32,466 nt of DNA. Source: Candidatus Obscuribacterales bacterium (GTDB taxonomy: Bacteria; Cyanobacteriota; Vampirovibrionia; Obscuribacterales; Obscuribacteraceae). The stretch is from NCBI GenBank assembly GCA_019745505.1, contig JAIETE010000056.1, forward strand, positions 1 to 32,466, in the 5' to 3' direction. Below the pieces are notes generated by a model. The model had not been told where the DNA came from. It made no database searches and worked only from the letters and a program-made list of their open reading frames with translations. The position numbers and the translations under genes are program-made. Numbering within the stretch: position 1 is the stretch's first letter; every line of letters starts with the position of its first letter. Shown piece after piece: positions 1 to 7,574 of the stretch.

Positions 1-1
1 A

Positions 2-1387
2 CGAGAAATCATCGAGGGAAACATAGCGACCGGAAGCATTCTTCCTTCTATCAGAGATTTGGCAACCAAGCTCAATATATCTCGCTCCACCGTCATGCGA
101 TGCTACGAAGAACTGGCGGGACAGGGATATATACTTGTCACGCCGGGCTCCGGAACTACCGTCTGCCGCAGACTGCCGGGCGATATCGACAGAATGACCG
201 CCCCTCTCGAATTGGAGCCGGACGTCAACTTCATTCCGGCAACCTGCTCGGACTACTCTCATAGACTGCTGAAACTCGCGCAGGATGCAGCGCCCCAGTC
301 CACATCATTCCTCAATTACGGCGGACCGGCACTGGATGCTGCCCCGATCGATCGATGGCGTGAACTGACTGCAGAGCATATCAAGAAATTGCATACCGAA
401 AACTGCTCTTGCGCCGGATTTCTCCCGCTGAGAAAAACATACGGCAGCTATCTGGCTCGCACTCGGGCGATACGCTGCGACATCGACCAGCTATTCGTGT
501 TCATTGCCAGAGAATTGCGCCTGGACTTGATATGTCGCTTGCTTCTCAATCCGGCAGACGCAGTAGCCGTGGAAAATCCCGGCTATCCGGGGGCACGCCG
601 GCGCTTCGCCGTGCATGGAGCAGACGTGATTCCCATTCCCGTAGACTTCCAGGGCATGAATATCGACTATCTGTGCAATTTGCCAAAGAGGATAAAAATC
701 GTCTACGTGACGCCTTCTCATCACGAGCCGACCGGCGTAGTCATGCCAATGACGCGCAGGAAAAAATTGCTCGAATGGGCGCAGAGTACCGGAGCGATTA
801 TCATCGAAGATGACTACGATTCGGAATTTCGCTATGACTCGAGAACCATTCCATCGCTAATGAGCCTCGATCAATCGGATTCGGTCGTCCATATTTCTTG
901 CTTGTGGAAAACCTTGTCGCCTGTTTCAAAACTGGGCTTCATGATTGTCCCTAAGCGCCTGTCAAAAGTGCTGACGTGTGCAAAAGATCTGGTCGAGCGC
1001 GAAACACCTCTGCTCGAATCGATGGTACTAACTGACTTTATCGAGCAAGGACATCTGGAAAGAATCATCAGCAAAAATCGCAAGATCTACGCGGCACGCA
1101 GGAATGCTCTGGTTGATGCACTCAAGAAGAATTTTCAATCCGCGGTGACAATGTCATCGGAAAGCGCGGGCATGGATCTCTTCGTGCGAATCGATACGCC
1201 TCTGAAGGAATCGGAAGTCCTCTTTCACGCAGAAACAGCAGAACTGCCGATGGTCAGCGCCAGACCTTATTACGTTGATGAGGCGCCAGGAAACGAATTC
1301 ATCATCCCTTTTTCCGTAATACCGGTAGATGAAGTTGAATCCAAAGTAAGCAAGTGGGCGGCAAAACTGCAATTCTCAAAGCTCTGA
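2..1387 (+). CDS. MocR/PdxR-like GntR-family regulator with aminotransferase domain, 5' truncated
   Basis: The reading frame is open from base 2 to the stop at 1385-1387, so the gene begins before the window and the N-terminal part of its winged helix is missing. The first about 45 residues visible match the end of a GntR helix-turn-helix (SIRDLATKLNISRSTVMRCY). The rest is a fold-type I PLP aminotransferase domain: NPGYPGARRRF, YVTPSHHEPTG, IIEDDYDSEFRYD (the Asp that contacts the pyridine nitrogen), and W-K-T-L with the Schiff-base lysine codon at 908-910. In this family such proteins are transcription factors that use PLP or a PLP-amino acid adduct as effector, often controlling PLP synthesis or amino-acid and GABA use. 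The family's usual SKTL is CLWKTL here, but the lysine is kept. The target genes are not visible; none of the downstream genes is an obvious PLP or amino-acid enzyme. Confidence 0.9.
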   Translation, partial: REIIEGNIATGSILPSIRDLATKLNISRSTVMRCYEELAGQGYILVTPGSGTTVCRRLPGDIDRMTAPLELEPDVNFIPATCSDYSHRLLKLAQDAAPQSTSFLNYGGPALDAAPIDRWRELTAEHIKKLHTENCSCAGFLPLRKTYGSYLARTRAIRCDIDQLFVFIARELRLDLICRLLLNPADAVAVENPGYPGARRRFAVHGADVIPIPVDFQGMNIDYLCNLPKRIKIVYVTPSHHEPTGVVMPMTRRKKLLEWAQSTGAIIIEDDYDSEFRYDSRTIPSLMSLDQSDSVVHISCLWKTLSPVSKLGFMIVPKRLSKVLTCAKDLVERETPLLESMVLTDFIEQGHLERIISKNRKIYAARRNALVDALKKNFQSAVTMSSESAGMDLFVRIDTPLKESEVLFHAETAELPMVSARPYYVDEAPGNEFIIPFSVIPVDEVESKVSKWAAKLQFSKL

Positions 1388-1390
1388 GCA

Positions 1391-1426
1391 TTGTGTAAAC
1401 GCCCGACAGCCACGGCATTTACACAA
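1391..1426. terminator. Hairpin just after the MocR-like gene
   Basis: A 13-bp stem with one mismatch (1391-1403 pairing with 1414-1426) and a 10-nt loop starts four bases after the stop codon. The outer nine pairs are perfect (TTGTGTAAA / TTTACACAA). There is no clear T-run after it, so it may be a weak terminator or, being a dyad, a protein-binding site. The following 220 bases up to 1649 hold no supported gene. Confidence 0.45.
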
Positions 1427-1649
1427 CGCAAAATTCATTCACAAACCGGCTCAATTTGTTGCTTCAAAGCGGCCCTGGCGAGCCTGACTCGACACCTGTA
1501 ACCAACCGCCACAACCCAGTCACAGAAGGCGTTTTACGGTTTGCAGCCCAGCGCGAGGACAACTCTTTCGCTCCGACAGTGCTCCTCTTCTGGCTTTACT
1601 TTCCTCGCCTGTGCTAAGGCTTTAGTACCGCCGACAGAGGGATGCCGAA

Positions 1650-1730
1650 ATGCACATCACTGAATTTCTCGGTTTTGCATATTTGTTTGTTGCTGGAATC
1701 TTCTGGTTTATCCTCATCACTCGAACATAA
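1650..1730 (+). CDS. 26-residue membrane microprotein A
   Basis: Short ORF beginning MHITEFLGFAYLF, almost entirely hydrophobic and ending in ITRT, so one transmembrane helix with a short charged end. A purine-rich AGAGGGA lies about seven bases before the ATG. It aligns without gaps with the microprotein encoded 38 bases downstream (E-[FY]-x-G-[FL]-A-x-L-x-V-A-x3-W), about 8 identities in 23 positions. That similarity is the main reason to believe both are real. Single-helix peptides of this size usually act as small subunits or regulators of larger membrane complexes; no partner is visible nearby. I do not recognise a named family. Confidence 0.55.
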   Translation: MHITEFLGFAYLFVAGIFWFILITRT

Positions 1731-1768
1731 ACATAATCCTCACTCAGAAAAAGACTAGAAGGTGTGAG

Positions 1769-1858
1769 ATGGAAGTTATAGACGTCATGGAGTATTTTGG
1801 CCTGGCCAATCTGATTGTCGCTTTTCTGCTATGGCTAACAGTCATTCGCTACCAATAA
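1769..1858 (+). CDS. 29-residue membrane microprotein B, paralogue of A
   Basis: Short ORF beginning MEVIDVMEYFGLANL and ending VIRYQ, with one predicted transmembrane helix containing a central Trp. AGAAGGTG precedes the ATG at good ribosome-binding distance, stronger than for microprotein A. The residues shared with A (Glu, Gly, Ala, Leu, Val-Ala, Trp, Ile at equal spacing) point to a tandem duplication. It lies 80 bases before the preferred start of the secreted TPR gene, so the three may share a transcript. Function unknown. Confidence 0.6.
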   Translation: MEVIDVMEYFGLANLIVAFLLWLTVIRYQ

Positions 1859-1938
1859 TTCTCAAATTGCAGCGAACAAAACCACGCGATAAGAGTTATC
1901 ATCACCAGGGGAATCCTCACTCTCAGACGATACTCGGA

Positions 1939-3075
1939 ATGCACGCGAGGACATTCTTTCTAACTTTCGTTGCCATCGCCACTGCCAGTGGCTTTGCCCC
2001 GGCCGCTCATGCCTGCGCTCAATGCCGCCCGGCGTTTTCATCACTGAATAAAGGCGAATGCGCCAAAGCGATGCGGCAATTCAGCTCGATAATCAGGAGC
2101 AATCCCAGATGTGCAGATGCGCACCTGGGAATGGGTCGCGGTCTTATAGAGTTGAAGAAATACGAGCGCGCGAAAAGCGAGCTCAGCTACGCGCTCGCCC
2201 TCAACCCCAACCTGGCGGAAGCCTATTTTCTGAAAGCGCGAATCAGTCAGGAATTGAAAGATCCCAAGACGGCGGTTGCTGAGGCAACTTCATGCATCAA
2301 GATCAATCCAAAATTCGCTCCAGCCTATGCGCTCAGGGCAAAGGCCTACTATGAGCTGGTCTACATTTGCTTTTCCAAGGATCAAGGCTATACAAAACTG
2401 GGACTAGCCGATTTGGACACCGCAATAGCCCTCGATCCGAATTCTGCCGAGAGCTTCAAGAACAAAGGCATTTGGCTCTTAAGCGAAAAGAAGCACAAAG
2501 AGTCATTGCGATATCTCAGTCGCGCCATCGAGCTGGCGCCTAATGACGCCGCGATTTTCGGCTATCGCTCCATGGTCTACTCCGAACTTAAAGACTATGC
2601 CAAAGCTATCAAAGACCTGAATCGATTGGTCGAGCTGAGACCGAACAGCAGAATCAGTCTGATGAGAAGGTCGGATTTTTATTTTCTTACTGGTGATGAA
2701 AAGCACGGGCTGGAAGATTTGGGCGCCGTCCTCGCTCTCAACCCGAATGACAGCACAGTGAGAAATTTGCGTGCCGCAGCATACATGAAAATGCGTCGCT
2801 ACAAGGACGCCCTTGCAGACTATCAGGTCGTCTCCAAAGTCAATGCGCTGGACGACGAAGCTTTCAAGCATATCGGCGATGTCTATTTCAAGCTCGGCAA
2901 ATATCAGCTTAGTTACGAGAATTACAGTAAAGCAATAGATTTGAGGCCGGACGCAGGAGAAAATTATGAAGCGCGCAGCTGCGCTTTAGAGAAACTCGGT
3001 CGTTTCAAGGAAGCCGTCAAAGATAGGCAGAGCGCCCGCGATGCAAAGAACATCCCGGCCGAAAAGGGACTCTGA
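1939..3075 (+). CDS. Secreted TPR-repeat protein
   Basis: A 378-residue protein. I prefer the ATG at 1939 over the upstream in-frame ATG at 1831, because translation from 1939 starts with a classical signal peptide (MHARTFFLTFVAIATASGF, then AAHA just before Cys) and the upstream start overlaps microprotein B. No strong ribosome-binding site precedes it. After the signal come two closely spaced cysteines, then about nine TPR-like helical hairpins through to the end (for example AYFLKARISQELKDPKTAV and AIFGYRSMVYSELKDYAKAI), with the typical A-x-x-L-N-P or L-x-P-N link between repeats. TPR proteins are scaffolds for protein-protein contacts; this one should act in the periplasm or outside the cell. 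Partner unknown. It converges on the minus-strand gene at 3085. Confidence 0.85.
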   Translation: MHARTFFLTFVAIATASGFAPAAHACAQCRPAFSSLNKGECAKAMRQFSSIIRSNPRCADAHLGMGRGLIELKKYERAKSELSYALALNPNLAEAYFLKARISQELKDPKTAVAEATSCIKINPKFAPAYALRAKAYYELVYICFSKDQGYTKLGLADLDTAIALDPNSAESFKNKGIWLLSEKKHKESLRYLSRAIELAPNDAAIFGYRSMVYSELKDYAKAIKDLNRLVELRPNSRISLMRRSDFYFLTGDEKHGLEDLGAVLALNPNDSTVRNLRAAAYMKMRRYKDALADYQVVSKVNALDDEAFKHIGDVYFKLGKYQLSYENYSKAIDLRPDAGENYEARSCALEKLGRFKEAVKDRQSARDAKNIPAEKGL

Positions 3076-3086
3076 ACACTCCCTTT
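3063..3086. terminator. Small convergent hairpin
   Basis: AAAGGGA at 3063-3069 pairs with TCCCTTT at 3080-3086, bridging the ends of the two convergent genes. It is short and overlaps both stop regions; a weak bidirectional terminator is possible. Confidence 0.3.
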
Positions 3087-4110
3087 ACTTCGAAGTTTGC
3101 AGAGGTGAAATCAACCTTCGAATTCGTGTCAACTCTTCTTTGATATCGGTGTTTTCTGGATTTCCCTCTAACTGCTTATCCGCCAAAAGCTTGAGTGCAT
3201 CGCTTAAATATGCCTCTGCCGTCTTGTATCGTTTCTCCCTTTCATACAACCTGGCCAAGCCCTGGTCCGCGCGTACAACCTGCATCTTTACACCCGGCTC
3301 GGTTGCGCCTTTGCCGAGGTTGCGAACGCGGTTGTAGAGTTGCTTCGATTGATAGTGGCCGGTATTTACTTTATGGCTCTCTTCGCTGTCTTGACTGTGC
3401 AAATCGCCCAGCCTGTTAAGCGAAGCAAGAAGTGCGGACTGTCTGTCGGCAATTGCTTCTGCCGGCAATTCCTCAACGTTTCGATCATTCAAATCGACGA
3501 TGAAGAGCGGCTGAGATTGCCCTCGCAAACGTTCCTTCAAGCGCAGCGCCTGACTGTAGAGCTTGGCGGCAAGCGCGTTGTCATTTTCATCCATGTACTT
3601 GTTGGCCAGCTTTTCCGAGGCAATCTGCAAGGCCATGATCTCATCCTCATCATGCTCGAGACTGCCTGATGCCGCGATAGAACTGACAACGCGATAGATA
3701 TCCTCGGGAAACAAATTAGCCAGATCACGCAGCATATTTTTGTTTTGCGCTGTGCGAAAAATCGCCCAAATAGCCCCGTCACGCACCATTCTCTGCTTGC
3801 TTTGCGAACTGCTGCGCGCCGCCGGATGCTCGACCACTGCATTCTCATCGACCTTGCCGGTGGAAAAATTATGTTTTTCCTCTTCGATTTCTCTTGCGGC
3901 AAGACTGGGAAGCATTTTTGCAATCGCTTCTATGCGAGCTAATTCGTGCTGACGCTCATTGAACTGCATCGTAACGAAAGTACCCAGGCATGCGGCATAC
4001 AGCGTCGCCGCAATTTTGGAAATTTCGATTGTGCGCTCCCAGGTCCAGCCTTTCTTCGGCTTGGACTCACCCGATTGTGCCTTCGGATCGCCTTGACTCT
4101 CGGTTGCCAT
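3085..4110 (-). CDS. Membrane-anchored helical (TPR-like) protein
   Basis: A 341-residue protein with a hydrophilic, Lys/Ser-rich N-terminus of about 25 residues, one transmembrane segment at about residues 33-48 (IAATLYAACLGTFVTM), then an Arg/Glu-rich helical region. The C-terminal half contains TPR-like hairpins (ANKYMDENDNALAAKLYSQAL and ADQGLARLYEREKRYKTAEAYL). A GGGGG motif lies a few bases before the ATG. The layout (short cytoplasmic tail, one membrane helix, long soluble helical domain) suits a scaffold or sensor tethered to the inner membrane. No catalytic motif is seen. The gene at 13556 has a similar plan but no close sequence match that I can see. Confidence 0.75.
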   Translation of the reverse strand: MATESQGDPKAQSGESKPKKGWTWERTIEISKIAATLYAACLGTFVTMQFNERQHELARIEAIAKMLPSLAAREIEEEKHNFSTGKVDENAVVEHPAARSSSQSKQRMVRDGAIWAIFRTAQNKNMLRDLANLFPEDIYRVVSSIAASGSLEHDEDEIMALQIASEKLANKYMDENDNALAAKLYSQALRLKERLRGQSQPLFIVDLNDRNVEELPAEAIADRQSALLASLNRLGDLHSQDSEESHKVNTGHYQSKQLYNRVRNLGKGATEPGVKMQVVRADQGLARLYEREKRYKTAEAYLSDALKLLADKQLEGNPENTDIKEELTRIRRLISPLQTSK

Positions 4111-4168
4111 GTGCCCCCAGCTTATATTGCAACCATAAGAGTTTACTAGACCGCTTTAACTCCCATTA

Positions 4169-4585
4169 TTATTTAGGGTTTCCGGCACTGGCGACTTTCT
4201 GCATATTGCTGGCGGTCTTGCGGCATTCATTGGCAGTGGCCAGCATCTTTTCGTCGTCTTTGAACGACTCGCAAGTCTTGGCCGCCTCGATGCATGCTTT
4301 TGCTGCCGTAGCATAGGCTTCTTTGGCATAGGCAGAATTGCGTGCGCTAAACTCGGAAGCGGTCTTGCAAGCGGTTATACAATCCTTGATTACATTTGTA
4401 GTGGCAGCTTCGCCATATCTGCCCTTCTTATCCGTGCAGTATTTAAGTGTTGCCTCGCACCTAGTAGCGCAAGCACGAGCATTGCCCAGAGAAATTTGCT
4501 CGGTGGTCTGCGCAAGGGCGGCGTAGGTGAATCCAGCAGACAGCAAGCTGCACGCAGCCAGCGTAATAATCGATTTCTTTACCAT
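4169..4585 (-). CDS. Exported Cys-rich helical protein, possibly copper-binding (DUF326-like)
   Basis: The ORF can be extended to 4600, but a strong AGGAGG lies inside that extension and ends a few bases before the ATG at 4585, so I take 138 residues. The N-terminus is a clear signal peptide (MVKKSIITLAACSLLSAGF, cut near ALA-QTT). The mature part is helical with cysteines in C-x3-C, C-x6-C and C-x3-C spacing, a pattern seen in four-helix-bundle copper-storage/DUF326 proteins whose Cys residues face the bundle core. Assignment to that family rests only on the Cys spacing and helical character and is tentative. If right, the protein would bind Cu(I) in the periplasm. It is divergent from the gene at 4827. 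Confidence 0.7.
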   Translation of the reverse strand: MVKKSIITLAACSLLSAGFTYAALAQTTEQISLGNARACATRCEATLKYCTDKKGRYGEAATTNVIKDCITACKTASEFSARNSAYAKEAYATAAKACIEAAKTCESFKDDEKMLATANECRKTASNMQKVASAGNPK

Positions 4586-4749
4586 AACTCCTCCTCTCAT
4601 GGAGCTCGCCGTGCTTCTTCGCCAACGTCGAAAAACCGCTCAGAACCACTATTCGCCCCTTTTCCTTCTGTAGAAAAAAATGTTCAACAGCAGGAGGACG
4701 CACGCTCGACTCGAAAGTGCCCGCATTGCCAAAAATGTTTCGCGGGAAC

Positions 4750-4795
4750 TTTGCCGGTCGCGGTTGGTCTTACCCCGTGTCGGGATTCCGGCAAA
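4750..4795 (+). promoter_or_regulatory. Inverted repeat in the leader of the GlsB-like gene
   Basis: TTTGCCGG at 4750-4757 pairs with CCGGCAAA at 4788-4795, enclosing 30 bases, about 30 bases before the ATG at 4827. It could structure the mRNA leader or form a dyad operator between the divergent genes at 4585 and 4827. Confidence 0.3.
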
Positions 4796-4826
4796 CGAAA
4801 TTTCATGAGGAAAAGAGGACAATAAC

Positions 4827-5090
4827 ATGACTATTCTGACGTTTATTTTATTCCTTATCGTCGCAGCTGCTTGCGCGTACCTCGGTGAACTCCTCGTTCC
4901 TGGAACTATCCCTGGTGGCTTTTTTACTTCTGCCATCGTCGGCATTATCGGTGCCTGGGTAGGTAGTTCTGTTATGGGCAGTTTCGGACCGACGCTGGCA
5001 GGCGTAGCTCTCGTTCCCTGCATTCTGGGTTCTGCAATCGTAGTCTTCCTGCTTGCACTGGTTTCGCGCAGCTTACCGCGAAGGGTCTAG
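4827..5090 (+). CDS. GlsB/YeaQ/YmgE-family stress-response membrane protein
   Basis: An 87-residue, very hydrophobic protein with three likely transmembrane segments. The centre has the family hallmark of a small-residue-rich helix around P-G-G-x-x-x-S-A-I-V-G-I-I-G-A-W-V-G. Members are small integral membrane proteins (transglycosylase-associated by annotation) often induced in general stress; their biochemical role is not settled. AAGAGGAC precedes the ATG at normal distance. A strong terminator follows at 5142-5180, so the gene is probably a single transcription unit. Confidence 0.85.
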   Translation: MTILTFILFLIVAAACAYLGELLVPGTIPGGFFTSAIVGIIGAWVGSSVMGSFGPTLAGVALVPCILGSAIVVFLLALVSRSLPRRV

Positions 5091-5108
5091 GATCCTATTA
5101 ACAAGTTC

Positions 5109-5137
5109 GGTCTGGTGACGAGCTAGTTAACCAGACC
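5109..5137 (+). terminator. First hairpin after the GlsB-like gene
   Basis: GGTCTGGT at 5109-5116 pairs perfectly with ACCAGACC at 5130-5137. It lies 18 bases past the stop and directly before the main terminator; it has no T-run of its own. Confidence 0.5.
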
Positions 5138-5141
5138 AAGG

Positions 5142-5180
5142 CGAAGGTTTTCACGAAAGTGAAGACCTTCGTCCTTTTGT
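5142..5180 (+). terminator. Rho-independent terminator of the GlsB-like gene
   Basis: A 13-bp stem (5142-5154 with 5159-5171, one G-U pair) is closed by a GAAA tetraloop and followed by TCCTTTTGT. This is a textbook intrinsic terminator. Confidence 0.88.
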
Positions 5181-5306
5181 GCTCGAGACTGTTTCAGCTT
5201 GTCGCCAGGAAGGAACCTCCAGGCTTCATGCACGTCCCCCAAGCGTTACCCATACGAAAAGCCCACTGCAATCAACAAAAGTCGGGCGGAGTTGCAGGAG
5301 AAAGTA

Positions 5307-5855
5307 ATGAGCACTCAAGTAGATAACAATAAGAAGGCGCTCTCTTCCGTAGACGAGCTGAGACGCAATGCCAGGCGCCAGGTGGAAGAAGGCGCAGTCA
5401 CCGAGGGCTACGAGGCCGACCGCAATCAAATTCTGAAGATGCTGAACGAAGCGCTGGCCACCGAATTAGTCTGTGTCATGCGCTACAGAAGACATTACTT
5501 TATGGCTAAGGGTCTGGAATCGGAACCCATTTCCAAAGAATTCTTGCAGCACTCCAATGAAGAACTTTCGCATGCCGACAAGTTGGCGCAACGTATTGCA
5601 CAACTTGGTGGCGAGCCGGTTTTCAACCCCAATTTGATCTGCGGCTTGAGTCACGCAGAATACGTGGAAACAGAGGATCTCAAAGAGATGGTCAAAGAAA
5701 ACCTGGTTGCCGAAAGGATTGCTATCGATTCGTACCGAGAGATGATCAATTTCATCGGCAACTCCGATTCGACCACAAGAAGAATTCTCGAAGAGATTCT
5801 GGAAGTGGAAGAAGAGCACGCAGACGAGCTCTGCGATCTGCTGGCAGAGACGTAA
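5307..5855 (+). CDS. bfr: Bacterioferritin / ferritin-like protein
   Basis: A 182-residue protein; the ORF extends upstream to 5199 but CAGGAGAAAG directly precedes the ATG at 5307. It has the four-helix ferritin plan with di-iron ligands in order: E in LNEALATELVCVMRYRRHYF, the E-x-x-H of NEELSHADKLAQRI, E in NLVAERIAIDSYREM, and E-x-x-H in EVEEEHADEL. The length and the ATELVCVMRYRRH helix fit bacterioferritin, a 24-mer cage that oxidises Fe(II) and stores it as ferric mineral; whether haem is bound cannot be settled here. An N-terminal tail of about 30 residues before the first helix is longer than usual. The gene stands alone, with a terminator upstream and a small gene 56 bases downstream. 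Confidence 0.85.
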   Translation: MSTQVDNNKKALSSVDELRRNARRQVEEGAVTEGYEADRNQILKMLNEALATELVCVMRYRRHYFMAKGLESEPISKEFLQHSNEELSHADKLAQRIAQLGGEPVFNPNLICGLSHAEYVETEDLKEMVKENLVAERIAIDSYREMINFIGNSDSTTRRILEEILEVEEEHADELCDLLAET

Positions 5856-5911
5856 AAGGCATGCGTGGGGCCGCCTGAAAGTATTGTTCGAAGTAAATTG
5901 AGGAACCACAA

Positions 5912-6205
5912 ATGTTGACGAGTGTAGAAAGGAAATATCTGGCCCGCATACCGTTCATCGCTCACAGGCAACGAACACGGCTGTCATTCATGCCGATTTT
6001 TATCGCTTTCTGTGCGATGACTACCATGCTGTGCTTGATGAGCCTTTTCTTTCACTCGACCTTGCCTGTGACTGAGTCCACCCTCACGCAAGGAAAGACC
6101 GACAGCCCGGTGCCTCCCAAGTCTTCCAGAGCGACCACAAGGATAGCCGACGAAGCTTCCAGGCTCGGCCCCATGATGATCCCTTTCATTGGCTATCGGT
6201 ACTGA
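5912..6205 (+). CDS. Small single-pass membrane protein, unknown
   Basis: A 97-residue ORF with GAGG eight bases before the ATG and a strong terminator directly after the stop; both support a real gene. A basic N-terminus is followed by one hydrophobic segment at about residues 27-48 (MPIFIAFCAMTTMLCLMSLFF) and a polar tail rich in Ser, Thr and Pro. No family is recognised. It may be co-transcribed with the bacterioferritin gene. Confidence 0.55.
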   Translation: MLTSVERKYLARIPFIAHRQRTRLSFMPIFIAFCAMTTMLCLMSLFFHSTLPVTESTLTQGKTDSPVPPKSSRATTRIADEASRLGPMMIPFIGYRY

Positions 6206-6207
6206 GT

Positions 6208-6246
6208 AAGAAGTGGTGCTGGGCAGAGCCTTCACCACTTCTTTCG
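6208..6246 (+). terminator. Terminator after the small membrane protein gene
   Basis: An 11-bp perfect stem (6208-6218 with 6233-6243) with a 14-nt loop and a T-rich 3' arm (CACCACTTCTTTCG), starting three bases after the stop codon. Confidence 0.75.
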
Positions 6247-6283
6247 AACCGAAATCTCTTATATGCCATAGTATACTTTTGGC

Positions 6284-6324
6284 AAAAAAGCAGGAGAACC
6301 AGCGTTTAAAGCCGATTCTCCTGC
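6284..6324 (-). terminator. Terminator of the minus-strand gene at 6339
   Basis: Read on the minus strand, GCAGGAGAA (6324-6316) pairs with TTCTCCTGC (6298-6290) and is followed by six T (6289-6284). It lies 15 bases past the stop of the gene ending at 6339. Confidence 0.85.
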
Positions 6325-6338
6325 AAAGCCGAGCGGTT

Positions 6339-6602
6339 TTACGACCAGAAAACCGTGCAGCCTCGCCGCATGTTGTTGAATCGGAAGGTCCATTTGCTGC
6401 CGAACTCGGCACGCAAACGCTCCTCAACAGCCTGCGAAACGGGGCTCTCCAGGTCGTTGTAATGCGATCTGCCGGCGTTCATCGCTGCTTGTATCGCATG
6501 CTTGTAGCGATTGAACACACCATCGTCGCTCTTTTCCGAAGCGAGCAAGTCCGGTCGGAACTTGCCTCCCTTCAGTTCAAACCGGGTCGGGATTCTTCTC
6601 AT
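6339..6602 (-). CDS. Small basic protein, unknown
   Basis: An 87-residue protein. The frame can start at a GTG at 6608, but CAGGAG lies right against that GTG and at ideal distance from the ATG at 6602, which I prefer. The sequence starts MRRIPTRFELKGGKFRPDLL, is rich in Arg and aromatic residues, has no signal peptide or membrane helix, and ends CTVFWS. A strong minus-strand terminator follows. A longer plus-strand ORF overlaps here but has no ribosome-binding site. Function unknown. Confidence 0.6.
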   Translation of the reverse strand: MRRIPTRFELKGGKFRPDLLASEKSDDGVFNRYKHAIQAAMNAGRSHYNDLESPVSQAVEERLRAEFGSKWTFRFNNMRRGCTVFWS

Positions 6603-6688
6603 GATCACTCCTGGGATTCCTAAATTTGCAAATCAAGAACGGTTTCGGAATCAGGAGAAAGGTAAAACGACGCCTGTTCGCCCGCATC

Positions 6689-7252
6689 TCAGGGCAAGCC
6701 GCCGGCCCGAACGTAGCGAATCACCATCCCTTCGAGCTCGTAAGTAGGCACGTGCAAACCGAGCAGGCAGCGTGCGAAGTGAATTCGCATGGCGATGGCC
6801 CGGTCCGGCGCGGCAGGAGCGTATGCCTCGACCCGCTTCATGAAAGCCAGATCGGGCTTGGGAAGATGCTTGCGCTCCTCCCGAGTGGCGAAAAAGGCAT
6901 GCAGCGCCTGGCAATATCGGGCGTATACAGCCCGACAGCGACTTCTGAAGACCTTCTTGTCGTGTTCGTAAGCCAGAAGTCCGACGAAATAGGCAAATCC
7001 GAAGAGCGTCAGCTCGACGAATACTTTCAGCCAGAAATCGGTCCATCCGCCAAGCACGGAAAACAGCACACCCAGCCCACCGGCAAAGATGGACCAGCCG
7101 AAAACGCGGCAATGAAATTTGGACATTTCATCGTCGGTCGTCTCTTCCAATCTGCCATTTTCAAAAGCTGAGGGCGCGAAGATACCGACCACAACCGCGA
7201 AGATTGTGATCAGACAAAAAAGAAGATAATTGGTGCCAAAAGCGTGCTCCAT
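6689..7252 (-). CDS. Membrane protein with three transmembrane segments, unknown
   Basis: A 187-residue protein. Hydrophobic segments lie at about residues 8-28 (NYLLFCLITIFAVVVGIFA), 50-68 and 73-93, followed by a basic cytoplasmic-type C-terminal half with several Arg/His residues (RSRCRAVYARYCQALHAFF). AGAGAAT is the only weak purine stretch before the ATG. It is followed at 6602 by the small basic protein gene on the same strand. No family recognised. Confidence 0.6.
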   Translation of the reverse strand: MEHAFGTNYLLFCLITIFAVVVGIFAPSAFENGRLEETTDDEMSKFHCRVFGWSIFAGGLGVLFSVLGGWTDFWLKVFVELTLFGFAYFVGLLAYEHDKKVFRSRCRAVYARYCQALHAFFATREERKHLPKPDLAFMKRVEAYAPAAPDRAIAMRIHFARCLLGLHVPTYELEGMVIRYVRAGGLP

Positions 7253-7295
7253 GGCAATTCTCTTTCAGACACTGGCGCGGCGCTGAGCCGGCACT

Positions 7296-7574
7296 TTACT
7301 GGGTCCGGAGCAATGGCTCATCGTCGCCGGTCACCTGAATGATGCCGCCGCAAACCTCGATGTACGGACCGGCAAATTTCGAGCGCCACTTCCAGCAATT
7401 GTCCACCCGCACAGGACGCTCATACCTGGTCGACCACTCACCGATCTGAGTGCCGTCCATCGAGAATTGCTTGACGGTGTACTTGACGCTGACCGGCATG
7501 CCAGCCGTCGGCTTGGCCGACGCGCCGAGACTGCACGCAGCCAAAATGAGAGCGAAAAAAAGTTTGCTTTTCAC
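7296..7574 (-). CDS. Small secreted protein, unknown
   Basis: A 92-residue protein with a clear signal peptide (MKSKLFFALILAACSLGASA, cut before KPTAG). It starts at a GTG with AAGGAA six bases upstream. The mature part of about 72 residues looks beta-rich and has two cysteines about 20 residues apart that could form a disulfide. It lies 43 bases upstream of the membrane protein gene at 7252 on the same strand, so an operon of two or three genes is likely. No family recognised. Confidence 0.65.
   Translation of the reverse strand: MKSKLFFALILAACSLGASAKPTAGMPVSVKYTVKQFSMDGTQIGEWSTRYERPVRVDNCWKWRSKFAGPYIEVCGGIIQVTGDDEPLLRTQ

Noticed and set aside
6213-6623. 136-codon plus-strand ORF
   Set aside because: It overlaps a minus-strand gene that has a good ribosome-binding site and a T-run terminator; the plus-strand ORF begins inside a terminator region and has no ribosome-binding site.
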